From: an uncultured Cytophagales bacterium
Lineage (GTDB): Bacteria; Bacteroidota; Bacteroidia; Cytophagales; Thermonemataceae
NCBI GenBank assembly: GCA_937911505.1
Contig: CALEMF010000075.1
Location: 1-45,192 of the forward strand
DNA: 45,192 nucleotides
Reading direction: 5' to 3'
Each line of letters opens with the position of its first letter. Position 1 is the stretch's first letter. The translations under genes and the position numbers were made by a program. This document shows, piece after piece, positions 6,372-16,700 of this stretch. The notes below the pieces were generated by a model that saw only the letters and a program-made list of their open reading frames with translations, ran no database searches and had not been told where the DNA came from.

Positions 6372-7862
6372 TCATAAGGTTTTAAGTTGCTCGTGTAAGT
6401 ACTGGCTGATTTGGGCTTTAACTTTCTCATTATCATCCCAATGGTAGATTTTATAAAGATAACCCCGATTGGCGTAGCCACCTACTTGCTGGATATATTC
6501 TAAGTCTAAGAGTTGTTGGAAGTAATGATGCTGTTGGCTTTTGCTCACCTTCAAGGCTTGCCTAACCTCCAAGCGGGAGAAGGCGTAGCCTTTGCCGATT
6601 TCCTTTACGTAGGCTTTGAGTTTTTCGTAGAAGTGCCGTAAGCTACCGTCTAGCTCATCTACTTTCAGTACAATACTTTCAAACATAATTTGGATCGCTG
6701 CCGCCACATCTTCTTTTTGGGTAATGAGCCTTCCTTGCTCGTCTTTGGTACGTTGGTATTGATGTAGCAAGGTGATTTGCTGTACATAGCTCTGAAAGAG
6801 TGCATTGAGACGCCTGATCTTATGGGCTTCGGGGGGAAGCTTTATTAAGTGCGCATACGGATTAATCACTTGATAGGGTCTCAGCATCCGCACGCAGTGC
6901 GCTAAAAAAGTCTTGATCTCTTTTTGCGCTTGGGTATCAATAAGACCCGCCGCTACTTTATTTTGGTGTTCGATGATGCGAAGGGTTTGTTCTTGGCTCT
7001 CATCGACGGCTACTAAAAAACATCGGCTCATATTGTCTTCGTACACTTCGCCTTGGGTAGTGGCCGAGAGCGAAGCGATCGGGCCTTCTACGATTCTGAT
7101 CTTGGCTTGCGGGTCGCTGTGGGCTTCGGCTTTGGCACTGGTGCTACTACTAATCGTACCTTTGCTTTGGAGTTCTCGCCAAGCGAGTTGTGCGCCTTCT
7201 TCGAGGCCATCATAGTCTTCTAGTCCAATGAGTTTATGGGTCAGCTCGTTCTTTTGGTAATTGTAAAAGCTGCTTTCGGTGACTCTGGTAAGGCTGATGA
7301 CATCCTCTGCGGGCATCAGCGCTAAGATGCTGGCTAGCAGGTGGGTTTTACCACTACCGCTACTACCTTGGATCAAGGCGTGAAGTGTCTGGGGCATTTT
7401 ATAGCTGCTGGCAATGCCAAAGAGAAAGAGGCGGTTGTTTTCTTCGCCCACAATGCCACTTTCTCCAATGAGCTGGTTAATGCGTTCGAGTAATTTGGGC
7501 GCTTTGAGGAACTGCAAGCACTTTTCTTGCTGGCTGCCAGCAACCACTACCTTTTGGGTCGCTTCTTCTGGAGTGGCAAGTTGTTGACTGCGGTAGTCGT
7601 CGAGTAAGTCAGTGAGTGCGTAAAGATCGCTTTCTAGTAAATCCGCTCGAAGCGAGAGCTTTTGGCTCGCTTCTCTGGCTACTTTCTCAGTTTGCTTGTC
7701 TTCGTACAAGTCTAGTTTGGTACGGCTCTTTTTACCACTCTCCAAGTTTTCAATGACCAGCGTTATTTTTAAGCTCTCTAAGTCTTTTCTGATCCCACCT
7801 TTGATGGCATAACAAGCATTTGCCGTACAGTAGCGTAAGTGATGAGGGTTACTCGTGTCGAG
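6372..7862 (-). CDS. P-loop helicase/ATPase half of a split primase-helicase
   Basis: The coding frame runs from just after the TAG at 7863-7865 to 6372 (496 codons) in the same frame as the primase. A TTG at 7743-7745 would give a 457-aa protein, but the preceding 39 codons also read as protein (HHLRYCTANACYAIKGGIRK). A Walker A motif, GSSGSGKT, lies about 127 residues after that TTG, followed by LIGLEDYDGL as a possible Walker B. The C-terminal part is winged-helix-like (FSRLEVRQALKVSKSQQ). It probably unwinds DNA for replication of the element. No ATG start is evident, so expression may depend on readthrough, reinitiation or an alternative start. Confidence 0.75.
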   Translation of the reverse strand, partial: LDTSNPHHLRYCTANACYAIKGGIRKDLESLKITLVIENLESGKKSRTKLDLYEDKQTEKVAREASQKLSLRADLLESDLYALTDLLDDYRSQQLATPEEATQKVVVAGSQQEKCLQFLKAPKLLERINQLIGESGIVGEENNRLFLFGIASSYKMPQTLHALIQGSSGSGKTHLLASILALMPAEDVISLTRVTESSFYNYQKNELTHKLIGLEDYDGLEEGAQLAWRELQSKGTISSSTSAKAEAHSDPQAKIRIVEGPIASLSATTQGEVYEDNMSRCFLVAVDESQEQTLRIIEHQNKVAAGLIDTQAQKEIKTFLAHCVRMLRPYQVINPYAHLIKLPPEAHKIRRLNALFQSYVQQITLLHQYQRTKDEQGRLITQKEDVAAAIQIMFESIVLKVDELDGSLRHFYEKLKAYVKEIGKGYAFSRLEVRQALKVSKSQQHHYFQQLLDLEYIQQVGGYANRGYLYKIYHWDDNEKVKAQISQYLHEQLKTL

Positions 7863-8948
7863 CTAATGAGTGTCGAGGGTAAAGTTATCTGAGTGAGTAG
7901 TTACCACTTTTTCTTTTTCAGTAGAAGTAGTTTCAGTGGAAGGTTCTTTTGAAGATAAAAAAGGGGTTCTTTCATCAAGTAAGTGGCTAAAAATACTTGC
8001 TTCGTGGCTTTGCGCCAAGCTGTTCAGGTCTTCGTTTTCGGGTAATTGTACGGTAGTGATTTTACAATGAGGCAGTAACTTACTCAGTTCTTTGCCTATT
8101 TTTTGGGTGGCTGCTTTTCCTGATGCGTCGCCATCAAGCCACAAGATCACTTCTGCTAAGTCCGCTACGTTTTCAAGCGCTTTTTGATGCTCTTTTGTAA
8201 AACCGTTCGTGCCATAAAGGGCAAGCACATCGTAAGTTTCTGTAATATCTGGTAAGCTCAGTAGCGTAGCCGCATCTATTACACTTTCAGTTAAGATCAC
8301 TTTTTGCGTTGCTGCCTTTGGGTAAAAGGGATAAAGTCCTTTTCTACCAGCAGTGTAAAAGTGTTTACTCTCTTTATTATCCTGACGATTGTTTTCTTGA
8401 ACACTTCTTCCGTAAAGGCTCACTACCTTTCCTTGCTCATCTCTCAACCCAAACACCACACAGCCCCGCAGATACGTAAACTTTCCCCCTTTAAAAGCAT
8501 TATAGCCGATACTTCCACCGAAGGTATTGAGCGTTTTCCAGTTGAGCATCCGACTCGTAGCGTACTTTCTAGCCGTGCTACTGCTGATAAAGCTGCTTTG
8601 CATTATTTTAAAGTCACCTGCGTAGTCTCGTTTTTCTACTGTCTTTGTTTGTTCTGCAGTTTTTACTTCTCCTGCGGTAATTTCTCCTGCTAACTTACTT
8701 AGATACTTCAAAGCCTCGTGCGTGGAAAGGGATAGCTTCTTTTCGGTAAGGCTAATCACATCCATTGTTCCCGCTTGACACCGGCTACTAAAGCAAGTAC
8801 AGATCTGCTTTTCTCTGCTGAACTGTAAACTAGGCTTGCCGTCATCGTGGAAAGGGCAAACCGCCTTTAAGTGCTTATTTACTTCTATGCCTAAATGGCG
8901 GGCAACGGCTACAATATCTAAGCGACTTTTAAGCTCGGCGATCTCCAT
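7863..8948 (-). CDS. DnaG-like primase (CHC2 zinc finger plus Toprim), split gene 5' part
   Basis: A 361-aa protein beginning MEIAELKSRLDIVAV. A CHC2 zinc finger uses Cys31 and His34 (CPFHDD) with Cys52 and Cys57 (CTCFSSRC). A Toprim domain follows, with the Glu of ILTESVIDAATLL and the acidic motif LWLDGDASGK. These features mark DNA primases that make RNA primers at replication forks. The stop is a TAG at 7863-7865, and the same frame goes on into the helicase region without any shift, so the ancestral product was probably one primase-helicase of about 858 residues. It belongs to the apparent mobile element and is preceded by a truncated copy of its own 5' end. Confidence 0.88.
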   Translation of the reverse strand: MEIAELKSRLDIVAVARHLGIEVNKHLKAVCPFHDDGKPSLQFSREKQICTCFSSRCQAGTMDVISLTEKKLSLSTHEALKYLSKLAGEITAGEVKTAEQTKTVEKRDYAGDFKIMQSSFISSSTARKYATSRMLNWKTLNTFGGSIGYNAFKGGKFTYLRGCVVFGLRDEQGKVVSLYGRSVQENNRQDNKESKHFYTAGRKGLYPFYPKAATQKVILTESVIDAATLLSLPDITETYDVLALYGTNGFTKEHQKALENVADLAEVILWLDGDASGKAATQKIGKELSKLLPHCKITTVQLPENEDLNSLAQSHEASIFSHLLDERTPFLSSKEPSTETTSTEKEKVVTTHSDNFTLDTH

Positions 8949-9025
8949 AAGAAAAAAAGTTTGAAAAAATTTTACTTAGTTTTTTTGATGGCAAACATAG
9001 CTTTTTTGCTAGTGCATTATAGGTC

Positions 9026-9168
9026 TGCATTTCTTTACTGAACTGTAAGCTAGACTTGCCATCGTCGTGGAAAGGGCAAACCGCCTTGAGGTGCTTACCC
9101 ACTTTGATGCCCAAATGATCTGCGACCGCTACAATACCTAAGCGGCGCTTGAGTTCTGCGATTTCCAT
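9026..9168 (-). pseudogene. Truncated duplicate of the primase 5' end
   Basis: From an ATG at 9166-9168 the sequence encodes MEIAELKRRLGIVAVADHLG and CPFHDDGKSSLQFSKEM, closely matching residues 1-47 of the primase that starts at 8948. The DNA match covers about 143 bp at roughly 80 percent identity by eye. After residue 48 or so the similarity ends and the open frame runs into unrelated sequence to a stop at 8929. Its start overlaps the 3' end of the symE-like gene by 31 bases, so this may be the original junction, with the full-length primase brought in behind it. Confidence 0.8.
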
Positions 9169-9422
9169 TGGCTGAGTTTTTTGAGTTGTGATTTTACTTC
9201 GGCTAAAGCTTCTTTATAGTTGGCGGCTTCTTTGGCTTCTCCTTCTAGCAGTTCTATAATCAGGAGTTTATCACGCATCGTGATCTGTACCCGCTCCCCA
9301 ATCGCAAAACCTAAACGCTCTAACCATAAACCCATCAAACGTAGCTCAGGAACGGGGCGGTCTGCTCGATGGGAACGATGGATTTTTAAGTACTTATCGC
9401 CTTGTGTTGCCATATGAATCAT
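9138..9422 (-). CDS. symE: SymE-family toxin
   Basis: A 94-aa basic protein whose residues 22-58 match the SymE toxin pattern: RPVPELRLMGLWLERLGF, then IGERVQITMRDKLLIIEL. SymE proteins have an AbrB-like fold. The E. coli member is an SOS-induced toxin acting on RNA or nucleoid structure and is held down by an antisense RNA; here no antisense RNA could be identified. The C-terminus adds a Lys/Glu-rich tail (YKEALAEVKSQLKKL). A second ATG at 9411-9413 is an alternative start. It is transcribed away from the XRE regulator gene, and its 3' end overlaps the truncated primase copy. Confidence 0.82.
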   Translation of the reverse strand: MIHMATQGDKYLKIHRSHRADRPVPELRLMGLWLERLGFAIGERVQITMRDKLLIIELLEGEAKEAANYKEALAEVKSQLKKLSQWKSQNSSAA

Positions 9423-9559
9423 ATTTTGCTTAATTAATCAACAATACAATATTATATATAATTGACTTATTAAGCAAATAATGAATCTCACTTATTTGCT
9501 ATTATTGCTTTCAAAGACACTAAATGCTACCTTTGTTATCATAAATAAGCAAGTAATGG
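9421..9559. promoter_or_regulatory. Divergent control region with repeated AAGCAAATAA sites
   Basis: The gap between the symE-like and XRE genes holds four related sequences: TTAAGCAAAATAT (minus, 9421-9433), TTAAGCAAATAAT (9470-9482), AGCAAATAAG (minus, 9491-9500) and AAGCAAGTAATGG (9547-9559). They flank the XRE promoter and both gene starts, which is the layout expected of operators bound by the XRE protein to control itself and the toxin gene. The repeats are seen; binding is inferred. Confidence 0.6.
9504..9535 (+). promoter_or_regulatory. Bacteroidota-type promoter for the XRE gene
   Basis: TACCTTTG at 9528-9535 matches the Bacteroidota -7 element TAnnTTTG exactly, with ATTG at 9504-9507 as a -33-like element 20 bases upstream. 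Transcription would begin near 9542, after an upstream in-frame ATG at 9481 but before the ATG at 9556, so the promoter also decides the start codon of the regulator. Confidence 0.65.
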
Positions 9560-9918
9560 ACGTTGGTAAGAACATTAAACGTATTCGAGAAGCTAAAAAA
9601 CTCTCTCAAAAAGAGGTCATTGCTGCCATCAATATGGGAGCTGCTCAGTACTCTAGAATTGAGAATGGAAAAACTGAACCTTCTATTAGTACACTCGAAA
9701 GGATCGCCAGAGCTTTAGGAGTAAAACTCTCTCAGCTCTTTGCCACTGAGGAGGATAGCGAAGATATAAACTCTCAGGATGCTACCATTATGGAGAAAGT
9801 AAAACTTATTGAAAGTCTTCCTGAACAAGAAAAACAAACGATCTTCAATATGCTTGATGCCTTTGTAGGAAAGCAAAAGTTAAAAGACACCCTTAAAAAT
9901 GTCCTCAATGATTTATAA
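9556..9918 (+). CDS. XRE-family transcriptional regulator
   Basis: A 120-aa protein. Residues 5-60 form a Cro/CI helix-turn-helix (GKNIKRIREAKKLSQKEV, AAQYSRIENGKTEPSISTL), followed by an acidic linker and a helical C-terminus that probably dimerises. The ATG at 9556 is chosen because the -7 element at 9528-9535 lies between it and the upstream ATG at 9481. Starting at 9481 would add a hydrophobic leader that overlaps operator-like repeats. It is divergent from the symE-like gene and probably represses it and itself. It is the only plus-strand gene of the element. Confidence 0.9.
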   Translation: MDVGKNIKRIREAKKLSQKEVIAAINMGAAQYSRIENGKTEPSISTLERIARALGVKLSQLFATEEDSEDINSQDATIMEKVKLIESLPEQEKQTIFNMLDAFVGKQKLKDTLKNVLNDL

Positions 9919-10119
9919 GGTAATTTAGTAGGTTTTCTTACTAGTGATAATTTGTATTATTAGGGAGCGGTAGGCGTATAAATACGTAATGGTAGCTTTT
10001 TATATTTATAAAATTTATAAGAAGAGGATAAAAACTTACATCACTTCAACAAGCTACTCTAAATAAGACAAATGTGTCTGATATAAGTCATTTGTGTCAG
10101 GTGTTTTACTGGCTGGATT

Positions 10120-10162
10120 GTAAGTAGTCACACTTACGCTAAAGACTACTCACAGCGGAGGA
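10120..10162. repeat. Palindromic intergenic repeat, copy C
   Basis: GTAAGTAGTCACACTTACGC followed by TAAAGACTACTCACAGCGGA is closely related to copy B (219-287) and, over its second half, to copy A (81-140). It ends directly at the stop codon of the immunity-like gene at 10163-10744. The spread of copies on both sides of the mobile element suggests one ancestral Rhs/immunity locus. Just upstream, at about 10071-10100, AAATGTGTCTG and CATTTGTGTCAG form a short imperfect direct repeat. Confidence 0.7.
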
Positions 10163-10744
10163 CTATTTCCAGAAAGAAGCTATTCTACTCAATATATTTT
10201 TCTTTTTGGAGACCAGCTTAGGTCTTGGTTTAATACCCTCACTAATCAGTTTTTCTGTAACTACCTCAAAAGAAGATAAGTCAATATTAGACTCTTTAAT
10301 TACTCTCATATCCACAGATGTTTTGTGTAGAATACCAGACCAGTTTCCACCACCGTCAAAAATATAATCTCTTGCGGACTCATCTTTCTCGTTTAAATCT
10401 ATACTTTTATAGAAGTCTATTGAGTCTAACTTTAGGTATTTACTAACGAAAGATAACATCCCTACTAATCCTTCATACTTCTCTTGTTTAGTTAGCTCTA
10501 CAAAAATATCGCTTAGATTACTCCTGTTTATTCTTTCCCATAGATACGGAGTTTGGATAAATAAATCATTAACGTATGAGGAAGAATAAGTCAAAAAGTT
10601 ATACAAAATAAATTCCTTAGCATCTACCGAAGATAACCTTTCTTTAAAGCCTTCTTTTAGATGAAAGGTTAATTTTATTTTTTCTCTTTCTGAGTCCACA
10701 ATACCATAGATTTCCTCAGAGAGTTCCACAGTCTCTTTATTCAT
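10163..10744 (-). CDS. Putative immunity protein of the giant Rhs toxin
   Basis: A 193-aa cytoplasmic protein with no recognised family, mostly helical by appearance and ending in a basic segment (LVSKKKNILSRIASFWK). Its ATG lies six bases after the stop of the 2583-aa Rhs protein, and it has no promoter-sized gap of its own. Position and spacing are those of an immunity gene co-expressed with its toxin. It shows no obvious likeness to the four immunity-like genes at 378-2594, as expected if each fits a different toxin domain. Confidence 0.65.
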   Translation of the reverse strand: MNKETVELSEEIYGIVDSEREKIKLTFHLKEGFKERLSSVDAKEFILYNFLTYSSSYVNDLFIQTPYLWERINRSNLSDIFVELTKQEKYEGLVGMLSFVSKYLKLDSIDFYKSIDLNEKDESARDYIFDGGGNWSGILHKTSVDMRVIKESNIDLSSFEVVTEKLISEGIKPRPKLVSKKKNILSRIASFWK

Positions 10745-10750
10745 GCTAAA

Positions 10751-13700
10751 TCAGTTATTGTTGAACAAATCCGTAGGACCTTTTAGTGATTTATGTACTA
10801 CACCTTTTTTCTTAAAGTACTTATAAATTCCTTGTGACTCTTGTATAGTCGTTCTAAAGTGACCAGTATTAGGATCTAAATCTACTATTTTCCCATCGCC
10901 CAGTACTATACTTCCTGCCCCTCTACTAAACTCAGCATTATCAGATAAGAAGTCATGTCCTTTACCTATTTTAAGTTCTATTGACTCTGTTATTACAAAG
11001 TCGTATCTGCCAGATAGAGGCTTACCATTTTGCGTTATTAAACCGTCTTTAATCTCAACTCCACTCAAGCTTCTGAACATTTGTTTGGCAGGTCTTTTTG
11101 GGTTGATCTGTCTATCTTTTCTTAATTTATTGGTTACAAAAGGAAGATGTTTTTCAGGATTTCTGTTCAAAAATACAGTCATCTTATCCCACATCCTACC
11201 AAAAAAGCCTTTTTTACCTACAACCTCTACCTCTCTTAACGTTCTAATCGTTTGATTACCACTTCCTGTTCTACCAGCAATAAAACCATTTGCGCCTGTT
11301 TGTCCTGCTCCTGCTACTGTGGCTGCATCTAAGACTCCATTGAGGAAGTCTTTCATAAAACTATCTTGGGAGGCATCATAAAATTCTGTCTCAAGCGTCT
11401 CATTGCCATCAGCATCTTTTTTATACCTCGCCCGCATATCGCTATTGAAGCTACGGAAAGTTAAATTGTAAGTAGCGTGCTTGACATCCATTGCCGAAGT
11501 CACGATTAGCTTAGCAATAAAGAACTCATCTTTTGAAGGATCGTATTCCTCCAACCCATCTAGGTCAATAAATTTTATAGGCTTGTTTCCTGCGAACTGA
11601 TAAGGTGTGTACCAAGGATAAAGCGACGCTAACGGATCAATCGATAAAAATCTTCCTGTTCCTTTGTCATAACCCCTCATTCCATAGTCCTGTATTCTGC
11701 TACTCCACTCGCTATCATTCTCCTTACCATTGAACCCGAAACGAGTATTGGCAGTAGCTTCTTGATAAGTTCTTGCTTTGATTTGCCACCCAAAAGGATA
11801 GTAGTTATAGTACGCCAAAACCTTCGCCTGCTGCTCATACGTACTCGCAGCCTCGTCTACGTTTACCACTTCCTTCTGATCACTCAACACCACTCTTACA
11901 TTACTGAGGTGATCTTTGAGTTCATACTGCTTTTTACCAATCACTCTTTGAGCGTAAACCTCTTCCTCCGTTCTAATATCTTCCCACTGTGCTATTTCGG
12001 CAAAGAAGCCTTCGGCATTGGTGAGGTCTGCCTCAAAGCCTTCGGTCAAATCGAGGGAAGCGCCTGGGGTAGTCGTAGCATCACTGAGCACCCAATAAGA
12101 ACGATCTTCATAAGTATCTTTGCTCGTTGGCTCCACTATTACTTCATCACCATTAGGAAGCAAGCCATTGTTGGTTGGTGGGGTATCACTGTTTAGGTTG
12201 AGTGTTTCAGGGGCAGTAATCTCTGCACCCACCGCTTCTGCTGCATTGGCACTTTGGGTGATGCCTACTACTTTTTCTTGTCTCTCTACACCCAATCGGT
12301 CTGAGCCGTAGAGGTAGGTCTCTTTTTGGGTGAGTACACTTTCGTAACTGCCATCGTCTTTTTGTCGATGCGTCTTCTCATAAATGCTCATCACATTGCC
12401 TTGTGCATCTCTGACGTAGTAGGTAGTCACTACTTTGGTTGGATCAGCGTAGCTTCGGCTGCCATCTGCAAGCAGTGGATTGCGATTCACTTCCTTCTCG
12501 ATGCGATTGCCGGTGGCATCATAACGGAAGGTGATATGCGCCTTGTCTGCTTCTTCCTGCCGTACCTGATGCACCTTGTTCTGGTTGTTCCAGTCAATAT
12601 TGGTTTGTTCCTTCTCATCTCGGCTCAAATTCCCTTGTTGGTCATAGGTAAAGCCGTGCTTGCCTTCTATGTCACTTGGATCAGCGGTCACGGTCGGATC
12701 ATTCACTTCTTGTAAGCGATTGATTGGGTTGCCGTTATCGTCGGTTTCGTAGGTATAGGTGATGTTATCGAGCAGGTTACCCGCTGCATCTCTGCGTTGG
12801 AGCTGGGTAATGTTGCCATTTTGATCGTAGCTGTAATCGGTGGCGTGTACATTGCTTGGGCTGGCCCAACTGGTACTGGTGCCGTTCCACTGTCTTTCTC
12901 TGCTGCTTTTAATGCGGTTAAGCTGGTCGTAGCGGTAGGTGTTCGTGATCGCCTCACTTTGCCAAGTCGCTGGCTGTCCACCACTGCCCGGCTGATACCG
13001 CTGCATATGATGGCTCCAAGCCGCTATGTTGCCATTAAAAAGTTCTTTTTCCTCGTCCTCAGCGTTACTGATCTGGTAAGCTAAATTGCTACTTTGGTCA
13101 AAGGGGTTGTTTGCATCCTTGTTTTTATAATCGCCGCGGTAGTAATGCAATGCCATCCCAAATAAGTCAGCAGCGAAGCGGCTGGCAGCCCCATCGGTAA
13201 CACTTTGTCCGTCTTTACCTACATCTTGGTTGTCATTCCCACCCGTCGGACTGTTAATGCCCTTTAACCAGCCGTGCAGCGTGTAGACATAATCAAGTCC
13301 TTGCAGATGATCCTCGCCTAGTTCGAGTCTTTTGAGTGGGCCGTGCTTGTAGTAGTCATAGAGTGCTTCTTTGTCCCAAAGCAAGCCGTCTCTACTGGTG
13401 CGTACTTCTACCAAGCGGTTGTCTTCATCGTAGCGGTAGCGATGGAAGAATTGGTCTTGGCTACCCTCATTATACCGTACTTGGGTCACCTTCCCACTAA
13501 TTAGGTCATAATCATAGGCGACGTACATCTTTGGAATGCCTGGCAAGTCTTGGATCATCCATGCCACATTGCCGTGAATGTCGTAGCTGTAGTAGGTGTA
13601 CACCGCTTGGGTGGTATCGCTATCACCCTTATTAATCGTATAGGTATAACTGACGCGATTCTCTAAGTAACGTTGGGGTTGGTCTTCGCTGTAATAATAC

Positions 13701-16700
13701 ACGCCTTCTTTGGGGGTGTTGTATACCGTGAAGGTCTGCTCACTATTGCCTGTGGCTCCACTGGGGAAAGTGGCTTGCGCGGGATCGTTTAAGAGTGCTT
13801 CGTTGGTAGCACTAATCGAGTTTGGATTACTCGGGGTATAATCAAAGTTGGGGAGTGCACTTCCTTCGGTCTTGGTCTGCTGTCCTACTTCTACCACCCT
13901 GCCTAGTTCGTCGTAGGCACTGTAACTGTACTGGTTGTTGTCTCGTTGTCTTTCGTTCTCTGAGAAGCGAAGTTGTCCTTTGCGATCATAAAGCAACTTG
14001 GTTTCTCCGCCATCTGGGGTGTTTTGATACACCAACTGCTGTAAGCTGTTGTAGTCGTAGGTGGTAGCCATTGTGTGAGCAGGACGGTTGGCTCGACTTA
14101 CTACACTGAGCGGTCTGACCCCTGCTGGTGGTACCGTTTTAGTCAGCCTGCCTGCTCTGTCGTAGTAATACAGTGTATAATGATACGTGGCTTGCTGGTA
14201 AGCAAAAGAAAGCGTGCCTTGGGTGTTGCTACAAGCGGCCTCTACCGCCAACGCAATCCCTTCTACTTGGGCGGTGACACATTGGTTTACTTTCTCAAGC
14301 AAGGTACCTTTGGCATCGCTGGCTGCAATGGTGGGCAGTTCGGTGACCTCCTCTTCTTCCTCAGCAGGGGGAAGTGTAGGGGTGCCCCAAGTCAGGCAAA
14401 GCACGTATTCTCTCTCCACCCCAGGTTTTTCAATTAACTGAGGAGGCGTCATGGTAAAGATACAACCGGTCTCATCGGTTACCACTAAGTAATACTGTCC
14501 TGCTTTAAAGTGCTTTTCTGGTAAATAGCTAGCAATGGTATACACGCCTGCTTCTTCTACCGAAATCACTTCTTCGGTAAAGATTTGTAGGTCTTGGGTG
14601 ATGGGTTCTCCTGTGGTTTCATCAAGCAGTGGTTGCCCATTTTCGTCTAGCTGTACTTCCAAATAGTGCCACGCCACTTGGTAAGTACCCGAAGTAGGGG
14701 TATTACCCTGAAAGTTGATCTCGGCACTGCCTCTGAGTGTACAAGTCAAGCTGCCTGCCTCATCGCTGTTGCTGAGTAGGAAGTTTTCAACAATCGGACG
14801 CCCTTCAATGGCAAAGGCTTCGGTCACTTCACAGGTGGCGGTGTTGCCAGGAATGGCAAACTGAACGATGACTTGGTAATTACCTGCTTCTAGGTCGCTT
14901 ACACTAGAGCCGACCAATGGATTACTATTCTCATCTACCAGCGTCACCCAGCTACCACCTTCTTCTTTTTGCCATCTGTAGGTGATGGCTTGGCTATCGC
15001 CACTGTACCCTTCTATCACCACCAAGGCTTCGCCACCATCATCACAGGTAAGTGGATTGAGCAGTACGTCAAGGGTAACGTTTTCTAGGCTCTTGATTGC
15101 AAAAGCTTGCTGTATCATGCAGCCGTAAGCGTCTAAGTGACCTTCCAGTAAGTACTGCCCCGCAGCAAGCGTAAAGTCGTGGCTAGGGCTAGTAATAGTC
15201 TCTACCACTACCCGACTAGCAGGATTGCTATTGTCGTAGAGTACTAAACGTAAATCGCTCGTTACATCACAGGTGCCAAGGTTGTCAGTCAAAGCAACAG
15301 GTAAAGTGTAGGTATCGTCTTCAATACAAGTGTAGTAAACAGGATTATCGCTACTTTCACTACTTGGCGGTAAAGTAAGTGTGAGTTGCGGGTTTTCTAC
15401 CCGTACGTACTGACTCACCGCACAGTAAGGCGTGTATTGGCTACAGTTGCCATCGCTACAATCCAGCGTGGCGGCTACTTCTAGGCGGAGCAGTTCGCCC
15501 GCTACTAAATCAGCAGGATCAAGGGATATGTTGGCATTGGCGTTGGTTAATCCTGAGACAAGCGGCGTGCTTTCGCCTTCTCTAAAGAGTTGGTATTGGT
15601 ACTGGTTGCCTGCCTCACTTGGTGCATTGGGATAAGCCACCTCAAAACGTAAACTAGGAGCACTTACGCCTGTGCCGTTGCTACAAGGAATTTTGCTCAA
15701 GCATACCTCGCTGAGTGCAGGGCCTTGCCCGGTAAGCGCCACGGGGTCACTCAAAAGGCTACACTGGCTATTGCTGACCTCTAGGGTGTAAACACCTGCT
15801 GGCAGGTCATTATAGGTATAGCTGCCTGTAAAGCCACCCACTACGGCTGTTGCCTCGTAGGGTTGATCGTTGCGGTAGAGTTGATAGTCAAATCCTGAGG
15901 GATCAAAAATACTAAAAACAATTTGTCCATCGCTGGCATCTCCACAGCTAGGATTCTGCTGAGATTGTAGGGTAATGCTAGGTGATACGCTCAGTGTGGG
16001 CAGACTTATGGGAATCACCAAGCTACAACCTTGATAACGAAGGGTGAGTTGAGCGGTGGCATCAATGAATTGAAAGGTATGAGTGATGTCCATTCCAAAG
16101 TAGGTTTGTCCTTCAATCAGCCACTCGTAAGTGTAGGCTGCATTGCCTGTAGCGACTAAGTTGACAGGCTGGCCCGTACAGAGATTACCCGAAGGGTTGA
16201 TCGTCACGGTGGCAGCAGAAAGCGGTGCTTTGATGGTAATGGGGAGTAAGTCAGAGGTCACGCCTTCTGAGGAGACTACTCTTAAGTAATAGGTACCTGG
16301 TTCGGTAGGCAAGTTACTCACCGCAATCGGCGAAGCCTCGCCGCTGCCTAGTACAGGAGCGTTCTCTGCAAAGGTAGCGCTGTTCAAGTTGGAGAGTTGT
16401 ACTTCATAATCACTACCTTCCAACGGGCAGCCGACCTCAAAAGAGAGGTTGCCTGCACTAGCGCTACAGCTTTCAGTACCGTTTGTAGTGTTATTGCCTG
16501 TATCACCACTGTAGCCTGCAAGGGTGATTTGTGGTGTACCGCCTACGATGGTATGCGTTTGGTTGTTGGAGTAGAGACCGTTGGAAGAAGCGACTCGTAC
16601 GTAGTAAGTGCCGGCTACCAGATCAGTAGGTAAGGTAAATTCTCCTGAAGGGGCTGCATCCGTAGCAATCACTTGAGGAGGCGTACCAAAAAGTTCTTGG

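Noticed and set aside
9481..9555. Upstream ATG giving the XRE regulator a hydrophobic N-terminal extension
   Set aside because: The -7 promoter element and operator-like repeats lie within this stretch, and the domain starts normally at the ATG at 9556.
3640..10120. Flanking direct repeats (attL/attR) for the mobile element
   Set aside because: I compared the sequence around 3640-3760 with 9919-10120 by eye and found only short weak matches (GTAGCTTT), not enough to define ends.
11762..16633. Many plus-strand open frames opposite the giant Rhs gene
   Set aside because: They are antisense shadows of a long intact gene, with no own starts, motifs or promoter elements.
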